Shown here: positions 7,373 through 14,592 of the stretch, one piece after another
Layout of the letters: the number at the start of each line of letters is the position of its first letter
Numbering within the stretch: position 1 is the first letter of the stretch
DNA from: UBA6022 sp035704495
GTDB lineage: Bacteria; Patescibacteriota; Saccharimonadia; Saccharimonadales; Saccharimonadaceae
Direction of reading: 5' to 3'
Assembly: GCA_035704495.1 (NCBI GenBank)
Contig: DASSWW010000007.1
Coordinates: forward strand, 1-19,298
Length of the DNA stretch: 19,298 nucleotides
Made by a program: the position numbers and the translations under genes
The notes under the pieces: generated by a model
The model's input: only the letters and a program-made list of their open reading frames with translations
What the model was told of the DNA's origin: nothing
The model's database searches: none

Positions 7373-7861
7373 ATGACTGATGAGATTTATGATGATATGG
7401 CGCTAGAGCGCATTGCGAAGGATCAGTTTGGTATGGATATCGATATTAGTCAAGTAATCGTTCGGCAAGTCGAAGTCAGTCGCACCACAACGGCAACCGT
7501 TTTTTTAACAAAAAAGAAACAGTTGCTCGTATATGTATCGGGTCATTCAAAACTGTTGCTGAGTGACATTAAAAAAATTATTACGCGCATGGGATTAAAG
7601 GCCGAATTGTATTTGCCACCCAAAGGCCAGCCTGATTATTTTGACCGGATTGGACGCGAAAAGTTCAGTGCTGTTTTTCCGGGTCGCGGGCACGTGGGCG
7701 ACGAGGATATTATTTTTTACCGCACATTAGCGCCGTACAATCCTGCGATGATTCTGGTCAGCGAAGTTAAAGACGGACACATTTATCAGTACGATAGTGA
7801 CGCACACGACAACTGGCGCGTGGCAGCAAAATTTGCCTACCGTAGAATCAAAACAAGTTAG
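7373..7861 (+). CDS. Unknown protein, 162 aa
   Basis: Not recognised. A soluble alpha/beta protein: residues ~26-56 look like two strands separated by a lysine-rich turn (VIVRQVEVSRTTTATVFL then KKKQLLVYVSG), followed by a helix (LLSDIKKIITRMG) and, near the C-terminus, a short block PYNPAMILVSEVKDG with IYQYDSDAHDNWRVAAKF. There are no signal peptide, membrane segments or cysteines. The start follows from the extended -10 box 10 nt upstream; a leaderless message is likely. It is convergent with the RNA methyltransferase (31 bp between stops) with no obvious terminator between. The high basic content (KKKQ, RRIKTS) would suit nucleic-acid binding, but that is only a guess. Confidence 0.8.
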   Translation: MTDEIYDDMALERIAKDQFGMDIDISQVIVRQVEVSRTTTATVFLTKKKQLLVYVSGHSKLLLSDIKKIITRMGLKAELYLPPKGQPDYFDRIGREKFSAVFPGRGHVGDEDIIFYRTLAPYNPAMILVSEVKDGHIYQYDSDAHDNWRVAAKFAYRRIKTS

Positions 7862-7892
7862 TGTTTTGATGGTGAGAAAATGGTGTCAGAGC

Positions 7893-9197
7893 CTACTTTT
7901 TCAAATCCAAAACAACCAAATGTTCAATATGCGGCGTGCGCGGGAAGAAGTTATATCCACGATGAGAACGGATTCCGTAGGTTTCGCCTAGTAGTGCCAC
8001 GTCGCGGGCCTGCGTTACAGGATTGCAGGACAGATAGATAATTCGTTCTGGCGTTGTTTCAAGCAACTTTTTAACGACATCTTCGTGTAGCCCAGCACGT
8101 GGCGGGTCGACAATAATCGTCGCGTCGCTACTGATATGTTCCAGCGCTGTTTCACTAGGTGCCAAAATTGCTTTGACGGCTTTTTCACGTTCGAGTGCTG
8201 TAATATTACGCTGCATTTCGCGGACGGCATTTTCATTAATTTCGACCATCGTGACGTTTTTGCCGCCAATCGTCAAGCCGATTGTTCCAACACCGCTATA
8301 TAAATCGACGGCTGGTTTGTCGGCGGGTGCCCATTCTTTCATATCACGCAGAGCTTGTTCGTATACAGGTAGGTTGATTTGAAAAAAGCCTTCGACAGCG
8401 TAGGTAAACGGTACGTCCAAAATAGTATCCGTTAAACTGGTTTCACCCCACGCTTGTAGACGTTTGGTGATAACACTCGCGGGACTTTTTGGGTTAGAAT
8501 AAATTATTTCAAAACCAGCAATACCTAAATCATTCAACTCTTGTTCGGTAAATGCGTCAAATATTTCGTCTTTGACGTACAACTGGGCGACAACATCACC
8601 CTGACGGTTTGATCGAATCAATAATGTTTTTAGGACATAAGCCTGCACGTTTCGAGTGCGCAACGTATCGCGAACCGCACGAGCAGCCTGGTTGATTTTC
8701 GGGTCAGCTAAACTGCTGCCATCAACCGGAATTTTGCCATGTGTACCACGACGAAAGAATGCCAAGTCGAGCTGATCGCCTTCTTTATCCCACCACCAGC
8801 TGAACTCTAATTTGTTGCGGTACGCTAGCTCGTTATTGTCACTATAGACTTTGATGGGATCTGGCAATACGATGTCGTGTAATTCAAACGCTTCTTCGAT
8901 AAGTGCAGCTTTATAATGTTGTTCGCGTTCAAACTTTATAATCTGCCAAGGACTGGTCGATAGATAACTGGATTCGTCGACGGGACTGACGCGATCGGCG
9001 CTTGGCTCCAAGACTTCTGTCACAATGCCTTCAACAAAACTCGACTTCTTTTTGGTTAACTGAACACTTACCTTTTCACCGGGCAGACCACCCCACACAA
9101 ACGCTTTTTTACCATAATCCAAGCTACCAAGGGTTTGGCCGCCGCCGACAATTTTATCTAGCATCATTTCTACAATAGGAAAAGTTTTTTTGCTCAT
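7893..9197 (-). CDS. RNA uridine-C5 methyltransferase, TrmA/RlmD family
   Basis: 434 residues. Transfers methyl from S-adenosylmethionine to C5 of a uridine in rRNA or tRNA. Order: an N-terminal TRAM-like beta barrel (~10-65; GGLPGEKVSVQL), a central domain, then the Rossmann methyltransferase with FFQIN (271-275), DLYSGVGTIGL (298-308), DPPRAGLH (364-371) and catalytic Cys 391 in LSCNPVTQARD. The C-terminal Glu of EHLVVL (425) matches the family's general base position. Cys 391 is the only cysteine, so the [4Fe-4S] cluster of E. coli RlmD is absent, as in many Gram-positive RlmCD-type members. Whether the target is 23S rRNA or tRNA cannot be told. ATG at 9195-9197 follows a -10 box by 6 nt. 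Its -35 box lies over the stop of the upstream pilin gene. Confidence 0.92.
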   Translation of the reverse strand: MSKKTFPIVEMMLDKIVGGGQTLGSLDYGKKAFVWGGLPGEKVSVQLTKKKSSFVEGIVTEVLEPSADRVSPVDESSYLSTSPWQIIKFEREQHYKAALIEEAFELHDIVLPDPIKVYSDNNELAYRNKLEFSWWWDKEGDQLDLAFFRRGTHGKIPVDGSSLADPKINQAARAVRDTLRTRNVQAYVLKTLLIRSNRQGDVVAQLYVKDEIFDAFTEQELNDLGIAGFEIIYSNPKSPASVITKRLQAWGETSLTDTILDVPFTYAVEGFFQINLPVYEQALRDMKEWAPADKPAVDLYSGVGTIGLTIGGKNVTMVEINENAVREMQRNITALEREKAVKAILAPSETALEHISSDATIIVDPPRAGLHEDVVKKLLETTPERIIYLSCNPVTQARDVALLGETYGIRSHRGYNFFPRTPHIEHLVVLDLKK

Positions 9198-9203
9198 CCC
9201 TAT

Positions 9204-9233
9204 AGTTTACTCTAATCTAGGATTTAATGACAA
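9204..9233 (-). promoter_or_regulatory. Promoter of the RNA methyltransferase, leaderless type
   Basis: Minus strand: TTGTCA (9228-9233) inside the last codons of the pilin gene, 18-bp spacer, TAAACT (9204-9209), 6 nt, ATG. Transcription would start at or next to the initiation codon. Confidence 0.6.
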
Positions 9234-9873
9234 CGCAAGGTGCATTGACAACCATTGGTACACCATGACGACCGGCCTTGACAACCCACGCATTCGTAAC
9301 CTCACTAAAATAGCCGACAACATACGAACCAACCTGACCCGGTGAAAGCGCTGACTGAACAGTGCAAGGAAAATTGGCGTTTGCGGCGTATGATACCGAC
9401 GAAGCTGACAAGTTAACATTAATTGTTCCACCAAAGTAATAATATTCTTTTTGCGCGTTAGATCGTAGCATTAGAGGGGTTGTCTTTGTGGGCGACAATG
9501 GATCACCAAATTCGACATTGATACCTGGTAGAATGGTTTTCATCGTGGTGATGGTCATGCTGGGAACAAACATCGATGACGAAGTATTATTAGTCAAAAA
9601 CGATGTTGTACACGTTGAATCGGGGCAACCAGGTGGATAAACGCCATTTTCGCTATAAAATTTTTCAAGCTCATTTTGAAAAACCGCTATGTCTGCTTTG
9701 CGCTGGTCGTCGTTTGCCCCTTTTGTCACCTGTCTATAGCTCACCACACTGATCGCTACGAGAAGTCCAATTATAACAATAATGATGATTAGTTCAACAA
9801 TCGTAAAACCTTTATTTTTACGGTGAGATGTACTGTTTTTGATATCACCTGCAACAAGGTTACGCTTATTCAT
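9217..9873 (-). CDS. Type IV pilin / pseudopilin
   Basis: 218 residues from the ATG at 9871-9873. A 22-residue basic leader ends in KNKG, followed by FTIVELIIIIVIIGLLVAI: a prepilin peptidase site between Gly 22 and Phe 23, with Glu at position +5 of the mature protein and an N-methylated hydrophobic helix expected. Residues 50-75 continue as the amphipathic pilin helix. The globular part has four cysteines (83, 88, 170, 213), enough for two disulfides, one being a small CPDSTC loop. The major or minor pilin role is undecided, and no PilB/PilC/PilD-type genes lie in the window. Type IV pili drive twitching and host contact in Saccharibacteria (known for the group). The start is set by TACAAT 6 nt upstream; no Shine-Dalgarno site is present. 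Confidence 0.93.
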   Translation of the reverse strand: MNKRNLVAGDIKNSTSHRKNKGFTIVELIIIIVIIGLLVAISVVSYRQVTKGANDDQRKADIAVFQNELEKFYSENGVYPPGCPDSTCTTSFLTNNTSSSMFVPSMTITTMKTILPGINVEFGDPLSPTKTTPLMLRSNAQKEYYYFGGTINVNLSASSVSYAANANFPCTVQSALSPGQVGSYVVGYFSEVTNAWVVKAGRHGVPMVVNAPCVVIKS

Positions 9874-9879
9874 GTTGTG

Positions 9880-9908
9880 ATTGTATCGCATTTTGGGTAA
9901 TACTTAAA
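9880..9908 (-). promoter_or_regulatory. Promoter of the pilin gene, leaderless type
   Basis: Minus strand: TTTAAG (9903-9908, overlapping the stop of the upstream gene), 17-bp spacer, TACAAT (9880-9885), 6 nt, ATG. The alternative ATG two codons into the longer frame would lie within this promoter. Confidence 0.55.
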
Positions 9909-10656
9909 GTACGGCGTCCATAGGGGCTGCAGCGTGCTTTATGGTGTGCAAAGGCACGGCGTCTTTGACGGTGACACTGAGGGCGCGGTGGTCTGACAGA
10001 TCATCTGGCGAGGTAAAGATATCCAGAAAGGCGTGATCTTTTGGTAGTAGAAAATAATCTACTCGTTTGTTCATGCCTGGAAACGTCATATATGGCACCG
10101 TGGACGATGAAATATAGGCATCTTGCCACAAATCAGCATGCAAGTCTATGTCGTTCATGTTAAAATCGCCGCCGATAATACGTACTTCGTTTCGTGATTT
10201 AAATATGTCTAAAAGTTCCTGTAGATGGTCGCGCGGAAAGTTCTCGTTAGTGTCGCTAATCGAAAAATGAATGTTTGCAAATTTAATTACCTGATTGTCA
10301 CACGTGATGTCGATGAGTTGAACGATTCGCTGGTGCTCGTCCTCGGGATTTTGCTTTAGTATAATCGTTTCGCTGTTTGTAATTGGCCATTTGCTGATGA
10401 CACCCAAACCTTCCCTATACGTTTCGTAGTGCGGGCTATCCTGCAGGCGTGTCACCGCGGTGTTTTCGTAGGGATAAGCCAACGATTTATTGAGTAACCC
10501 TACTTGATTGTGGGATGAAATTTGTGGTAAAAATGTTACTTCTTGAAACAATACGATATCTGGATCTGTCCGCTGTAAGTAATCAATGATCTTTACTTGC
10601 CGATTTTCCCAATTATCAAACCCCTGGACATTGAGCGAAGTGAATGTCATTTTCAT
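9904..10656 (-). CDS. Endonuclease/exonuclease/phosphatase family protein
   Basis: 250 residues from the ATG at 10654-10656 (the frame is open to 10743, but the upstream part contains the promoter). A Mg2+-dependent phosphodiesterase fold related to DNase I and ExoIII. Catalytic residues in the expected order: Asn 9 (TSLNVQGFDNW), Glu 39 (DIVLFQEVT), His 130 (FANIHFS), Asp 164 and Asn 166 (IGGDFNMND), Asp 222-His 223 (LSDHRALSV), so it should be active. There is no signal peptide or membrane segment, so a cytoplasmic nucleic-acid or phosphoester substrate is likely, but the substrate cannot be named. It is divergent from the glycoside-hydrolase-like gene. Confidence 0.88.
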   Translation of the reverse strand: MKMTFTSLNVQGFDNWENRQVKIIDYLQRTDPDIVLFQEVTFLPQISSHNQVGLLNKSLAYPYENTAVTRLQDSPHYETYREGLGVISKWPITNSETIILKQNPEDEHQRIVQLIDITCDNQVIKFANIHFSISDTNENFPRDHLQELLDIFKSRNEVRIIGGDFNMNDIDLHADLWQDAYISSSTVPYMTFPGMNKRVDYFLLPKDHAFLDIFTSPDDLSDHRALSVTVKDAVPLHTIKHAAAPMDAVL

Positions 10657-10663
10657 GTAATCT

Positions 10664-10692
10664 ATAATAGACTGTTCACCTACAAATATCCA
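10664..10692 (-). promoter_or_regulatory. Promoter of the phosphodiesterase gene, leaderless type
   Basis: Minus strand: TGGATA (10687-10692, 4 of 6 to consensus), 17-bp spacer, TATTAT (10664-10669), 7 nt, ATG. No Shine-Dalgarno site lies in between. Confidence 0.5.
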
Positions 10693-10762
10693 GTGAAAAG
10701 CACAAGAGTGATGTATTACTATCCCCACCCCACTTTTGTGCAATTTTATTCATATACTTAAT

Positions 10763-10791
10763 TTCCCAAATGCGCCACATCATAGTATAAT
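10763..10791 (+). promoter_or_regulatory. Promoter of the glycoside-hydrolase-like gene, leaderless type
   Basis: TTCCCA (10763-10768), 17-bp spacer, perfect TATAAT (10786-10791), 9 nt, ATG. It is divergent from the phosphodiesterase promoter within a 144-bp intergenic region. Confidence 0.65.
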
Positions 10792-10800
10792 TGTTACCAA

Positions 10801-12078
10801 ATGACATTGACGATAAAAAAGCGACGTCAGCAACGACGCAATCAAATAACGGCCGCCGCTGTTGTTGTGGGCGCGACCGTTTTAGTCGCCGTTCCGCTGG
10901 TAAAAGTGATTGCGGTACAGTCACCTTCGTGGTCGATGGCAAGTGGAGTGTTTATGTACCCTACTCATCAAAATGCACTACAGGTGTTTTCGCCTAATGA
11001 CACAGATACAACATTTGCGCACATGACAAAAGACGCATTGTCACCCCTGGCGATGGATTGCACGTCGCCACATGCGTTAACACCAAAACTAGTCACCGCT
11101 CGTTCATCGTATTTAAAAAAGCTAGCCCAATACGAACGTGTGTGTGGTAGCCGCGTAACGCCCCAAATATCTTTCTTTGTCGCTACTCCCGCAACTATTC
11201 AAGAAGCACGTGGATATGCGGCCAACGTCGCCGTGCAATTACATGAATTTGCAGCACATGGTATTGCGCCACTGGTGTTTATCGAACCGACGACAAGTAC
11301 TGGTTTGGTTGATATGAGCGAGTATCAAGCAGGTGGCTATGATGAGGTGCTTGATACATATTTCGCATCGATTAAAGCGGCGGGAATTACAGATACAATG
11401 ATGGGTACATGGGTGCCTTTTCCCGAAGGAAATATGCCTGTCTGGACAAGCCTTAATCCAAAAGATTTTTCTGCTAGCGTCATCAAAACGGTTTCTTATC
11501 AAAAGAAACATTTTCCTGACAGCAAAGCGAGTATTTTGTTAGATACACTAACCTACCCATCCGTCGATAGTTGGAACGATGGCCGGGCCGTTAGTCTGGC
11601 GCCGTATGTTCGTGATATACCAAACGGGCTGATTGATAGTTTTGGTCTGCAAGGTTTTCCGTGGGCGCCACCGGCTAATCAAAGCGGAACAGCGGTCGTT
11701 GATCCGCAACAGTATTTGCGCGTTGGCTTGGCGGCCGAAGCTGCCAAAATACTTGGTGTCCAGGATATCTGGCTGAATACCGGTACTTTTGGCACAAAGT
11801 ATGCTGATAAATCAACCCAACAAGTAAGCATTAGCCCGCAGCAGCGACTTGCGATGTTAACAGGTGTTACTCGCCAGGCAAAAACCCTGCAAGAGCAAGG
11901 TTTTTCAGTGTCAATTCACCTTTTTGCCGAGAACAAATCTGATGTTACCGAAGCAACCGACTGGTCGTATTGGTCAAATAATACGGTAACGACCAGTCCT
12001 AGCACTTACGTTTTTAAAGCTTTTGCGCACGATCTACAAGCTAACGGCATAGCACTTTGGCTATTCGATACTGACTAA
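10801..12078 (+). CDS. Membrane-anchored glycoside-hydrolase-like protein
   Basis: 425 residues. A very basic N-terminus (KKRRQQRRN) precedes one hydrophobic segment (~16-38), so the bulk should face outside, anchored at its N-terminus. The outer part reads as a (beta/alpha)8-type barrel: strands such as QISFFVATP, APLVFIEPTT, TMMGTWVPFPEGNMPVW, ASILLDTLTYP, FGLQGFPWAP, DIWLNTGTFG, FSVSIHLFAENK and GIALWLFDTD are spaced by helices. PFPEGN (Glu 209) and HLFAEN (Glu 377) are candidate acid/base and nucleophile residues, reminiscent of clan GH-A, GH26-like enzymes; this is inference. Cys 87 and Cys 115 could pair. It is convergent with the CE4 deacetylase and near a glycosyltransferase, which suits a polysaccharide-trimming role. 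A solute-binding or inactive barrel remains possible. Confidence 0.6.
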   Translation: MTLTIKKRRQQRRNQITAAAVVVGATVLVAVPLVKVIAVQSPSWSMASGVFMYPTHQNALQVFSPNDTDTTFAHMTKDALSPLAMDCTSPHALTPKLVTARSSYLKKLAQYERVCGSRVTPQISFFVATPATIQEARGYAANVAVQLHEFAAHGIAPLVFIEPTTSTGLVDMSEYQAGGYDEVLDTYFASIKAAGITDTMMGTWVPFPEGNMPVWTSLNPKDFSASVIKTVSYQKKHFPDSKASILLDTLTYPSVDSWNDGRAVSLAPYVRDIPNGLIDSFGLQGFPWAPPANQSGTAVVDPQQYLRVGLAAEAAKILGVQDIWLNTGTFGTKYADKSTQQVSISPQQRLAMLTGVTRQAKTLQEQGFSVSIHLFAENKSDVTEATDWSYWSNNTVTTSPSTYVFKAFAHDLQANGIALWLFDTD

Positions 12079-12094
12079 CAATATCGTCAGTATC
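12067..12094. terminator. Inverted repeat between convergent genes, possible terminator
   Basis: GATACTGAC (12067-12075) and GTCAGTATC (12086-12094) are perfect 9-bp arms around a 10-nt loop that contains the TAA stop of the glycoside-hydrolase-like gene. It lies between two convergent stops 22 bp apart. No long T-run follows, so termination is likely but weak; it could act for both strands. Confidence 0.5.
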
Positions 12095-12100
12095 TGTGGT

Positions 12101-14293
12101 TTATAATTGGTCGGTTACTTCGTTCAATGCGTCGTTGTAGGTTTTGACGGTAATGCCGCTGTCGCTAATGGTACGGACGTGTTCTGCAAAGACATCTTTG
12201 TAGCTATCGTATGGTCCTGGGTTGTCAGCCACACGGTGGTACACTAGTATCAACCATGTATTTTCGGCTTGTGCTTTTTTAATCCATGCAGACACTTGTT
12301 GTGCGCTGGTCGTGTCTAATACGTTTTGCACGCGCAGGTTGTAGGCGTCGAAATTATCTTTCGAGTTATAGCCTTCGTCAACACTACGGTGTGACTTATA
12401 ATACTTTTTCAATTCGTTAACAACAGTGGCGTTGTAATCGCCGTATGGTGATGCAAAGTTAACAACTGGTTCGCCGATTAACTTTTCCAAATATTGTTTT
12501 GAATGCTGCAATTCATAGGTCAAACTGCTACTGTTCAAACTAGTCAGGAACGGGTGCGATACGGTGTGTGAACAAATTTCGTGGCCGCTATTTTGGAATG
12601 CTAGGACACCGTCGATGATTTGTTGTGAGCGGCCTTCGATGAACGAGCTGGCGTAACACTGAGTAGTTTTTAGACCATATTGGTTGAGTAACGGCAGTGC
12701 GTTAGTAGCGTTATCTTCGTGTCCATCATCAAATGTCATTGTTAGTAATGGACGTTCAAAACCACGCGGTTGGTACGTCGTCAAGCTGTAGTCATCTGTC
12801 TGCAACCAACCGTTTTGGTTGATGAACAAAAAGACTGATGTTGATACGGCGCCGGCCGGAACAGTAAAGGTGTCCGTATATTTTTGCCACTGCGACGAGC
12901 TGCCGCTTGGCTGAGTAATTGGCATACCAAAGTATTTTGCGCTGCCATCGGCCATCGTGAACATCGCGACCGCATGTGGCGTGACGTTTGATTTATACCA
13001 GGTAGTAAAACGATATTGCTGCCCTGCTTTTAATGATTTGATTGGATCAAAATACCATTTGGCGTCACCACTGACGTAATTGCTCATGGTGATTTTTGCA
13101 CTTTTTGTGCCCGTGTGACCTTCGTTGACGTATTGGTGTGTCGCGTTATTTGTGCCCCAGCTACTTTTTTGCCAATTGGCTGGCACGGCACCGTTTGCTG
13201 TTTCCAATGACGCATTCGGAATCGGAATTGCTTGTTCGGCTGGTGGAGTCACTACAGGGTCGGTCGGACCTGACGGCAGCGCAATGTCCAGGCTGGTATC
13301 ATCGAGTGTTAGGCTGCCAACGCGGTCAACAACGTGATAGATCGATACTTTTACGGCTGTGTCTGGCGCAGTAAAGGTAGTGCTGTACAGTTTCCAATCC
13401 GTAGCGCTGGCACTTGCGCCAGCTAATTCATGATACGAATAGTTATTATTAGCATCAACAAAGGCGGCGACAACGCGTGTCGGAACGTTTGATTTGTAAT
13501 AATCACGATACAGATAGTTTTTTCCAGGAGTAACAGCACTGGTTTCAGCGAACCATTTGGCGTCACCACTTTTGTAGTCGGTGATGGTGACTTTGGCGCT
13601 ACGAGTACCGGTACGTCCAGTATTCTCATAACTAAACTTGGCGGTATTTTCACCCCAGCTGTTTGTATACCAAGCAGCAGGCACACCTGCTTTTTCTACC
13701 TCGAACGAACTATTAATAATGGCGTTATGATCATGATCGTCGTGTGATTCAGGTGTCGTGGTCGTTAGAGTAAAATCGTCTGTCTGTAACCAGCCAGGGG
13801 TTGCCACGATATGCATAACAGTCACCTTTGCAACATTTGCAGGCGTCAAAAAATCAACTGATACGCGACCCCATTCGGTACTTGGCGCAATCGTATCAAC
13901 ATAGGCGTACGATACGTTGCCGCTAGTGTCGGTATATTGCAGATCTATTTCGGTTGCAACGTTTGCCTTATAGGCGCTGGTATAGGTGTATGAAGTGTTT
14001 GGTTTAACTGCGACAGCATCGTGCATCCATTTTGCGTCACCATCAGTATGGGAGCTCATCGATACGTACAGGCTGCGATCACCCGTTTTACCTGGTGTTT
14101 TGTAGTGTAGTTCGGCGGTATTATTACCCCACCTACTTTGGTGCCAGTTAGCGGGCGTGCTAGTGGTCTCTGCCGTTTCGACAGAAGTGTTTGCAATCAG
14201 ATTTGTTTCGGCTGCTAGTGCTGGCAAAATAGTTGCGGCAGCGGTACCGATCAATACGGCACAGGCGGCTAGGTATAACTTAATACGCTTCAT
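12101..14293 (-). CDS. Secreted CE4 polysaccharide deacetylase with three N-terminal repeats
   Basis: 730 residues from the ATG at 14291-14293, chosen because GGAG lies 7 nt upstream. Signal peptide 1-27 ends in ALA. Three tandem beta-sandwich-like repeats follow (~31-178, 190-336, 354-506), each carrying a W(G)xN block, a G(K/R/H)TG(D/T) turn, SGDAKW or DGDAKW, and a closing (L/T)xxDD strand; they are probably carbohydrate-binding. The C-terminal NodB domain (~515-725) has MTFDDGHED (Asp 522, 523), SHTVSH (metal His 576 and 580), FASPYGDYN (614-621) and LVYHR (His 686). It removes N-acetyl groups from a surface polysaccharide, via a divalent metal. The FAxPYG form lacks the arginine of peptidoglycan deacetylases and is typical of PgaB/IcaB-like members. 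Neighbours (glycosyltransferase, hydrolase-like protein) agree with an exopolysaccharide role. Confidence 0.88.
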   Translation of the reverse strand: MKRIKLYLAACAVLIGTAAATILPALAAETNLIANTSVETAETTSTPANWHQSRWGNNTAELHYKTPGKTGDRSLYVSMSSHTDGDAKWMHDAVAVKPNTSYTYTSAYKANVATEIDLQYTDTSGNVSYAYVDTIAPSTEWGRVSVDFLTPANVAKVTVMHIVATPGWLQTDDFTLTTTTPESHDDHDHNAIINSSFEVEKAGVPAAWYTNSWGENTAKFSYENTGRTGTRSAKVTITDYKSGDAKWFAETSAVTPGKNYLYRDYYKSNVPTRVVAAFVDANNNYSYHELAGASASATDWKLYSTTFTAPDTAVKVSIYHVVDRVGSLTLDDTSLDIALPSGPTDPVVTPPAEQAIPIPNASLETANGAVPANWQKSSWGTNNATHQYVNEGHTGTKSAKITMSNYVSGDAKWYFDPIKSLKAGQQYRFTTWYKSNVTPHAVAMFTMADGSAKYFGMPITQPSGSSSQWQKYTDTFTVPAGAVSTSVFLFINQNGWLQTDDYSLTTYQPRGFERPLLTMTFDDGHEDNATNALPLLNQYGLKTTQCYASSFIEGRSQQIIDGVLAFQNSGHEICSHTVSHPFLTSLNSSSLTYELQHSKQYLEKLIGEPVVNFASPYGDYNATVVNELKKYYKSHRSVDEGYNSKDNFDAYNLRVQNVLDTTSAQQVSAWIKKAQAENTWLILVYHRVADNPGPYDSYKDVFAEHVRTISDSGITVKTYNDALNEVTDQL
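12776..14203 (-). repeat. Three tandem protein repeats (~150 codons each) in the deacetylase
   Basis: Repeat 1 is 13760-14203, repeat 2 is 13286-13726, repeat 3 is 12776-13234. They align over shared words: N-(A/T)S-x-E near the start, (A/P)AxW, WG-x-N, TG-(D/T)-(R/K)S, GDAKW, and a final (D)D-(F/Y/T)-(S/T)-L. The repeat is recognisable at protein level; the DNA has diverged, so the duplication is old. Confidence 0.8.
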
Positions 14294-14300
14294 AATTAAA

Positions 14301-14353
14301 CTCCATACTATAACTATTATTAACATAATACACTGAAATTAACAAAAAGTCAA
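14301..14353 (-). promoter_or_regulatory. Strong promoter and ribosome site of the deacetylase
   Basis: Minus strand: TTGACT (14348-14353), 17-bp spacer, TATTAT (14325-14330), giving a leader of about 25-30 nt with GGAG (14301-14304) 7 nt before the ATG. This is the best -35/-10 pair on this side and, unlike most neighbours, is not leaderless. Confidence 0.75.
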
Positions 14354-14400
14354 GCATATTGTATGAATAAGCTTATGGTAAAACATAATATATAATATAC

Positions 14401-14429
14401 TTTACAAAAATGCATAAATAGTGTAGTAT
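14401..14429 (+). promoter_or_regulatory. Promoter of the LPTTG microprotein and its leader RNA
   Basis: TTTACA (14401-14406), 17-bp spacer, TAGTAT (14424-14429). The preceding ~20 bp are almost pure A/T and could act as an UP element. Transcription is expected to begin near 14436, which leaves a ~155-nt untranslated leader. It is divergent from the deacetylase promoter, with 47 bp between the -35 boxes. Confidence 0.6.
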
Positions 14430-14435
14430 AGATAT

Positions 14436-14592
14436 GTATTGAGGAGTGTGTGTTAGTAAACACCGGTCATTCGTGATTGGTGCTATGCATAACGGCGCTG
14501 CCAATTGCATATTAACTTGGGAGAGATAGTGTTTTGTACGAGTAATCCTCGCATCTTGATACTATGCAACTCTATAAAAAAGGAGAAGATCC
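14436..14592 (+). ncRNA. Structured 5' leader of the LPTTG microprotein gene
   Basis: About 155 nt between the predicted transcription start and the ATG. Hairpin 1: CACCGGTCA (14461-14469) and TGATTGGTG (14474-14482) make 9 pairs, two of them G-U, around a TTCG tetraloop. Hairpin 2: TATGCA (14484-14489) with TGCATA (14506-14511). Hairpin 3: CGAG (14539-14542) with CTCG (14548-14551), inside ATAGT (14526-14530) with ACTAT (14561-14565). TATGCAA (14563-14569) can instead pair with TTGCATA (14505-14511), 7 pairs, which excludes hairpin 2 and the outer stem of hairpin 3. ATCTT (14553-14557) can also pair with AAGAT (14586-14590) beside the ribosome site. A cis-regulatory RNA or thermosensor is inferred; no known riboswitch class was recognised. 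Confidence 0.45.

Noticed and set aside
13125..13374. Plus-strand frames of 70 and 78 codons opposite the deacetylase
   Set aside because: They lie wholly inside a well-supported coding region on the other strand, with no ribosome site and Cys/Arg/Ser-rich shadow composition.
14441..14476. Upstream leader peptide (GTG, eight codons, TGA) after GAGGAG in the LPTTG leader
   Set aside because: GAGGAG is only 3 nt before the GTG, the peptide is 8 residues with no repeated regulatory codons, and its end falls in hairpin 1. It is not convincing without conservation.
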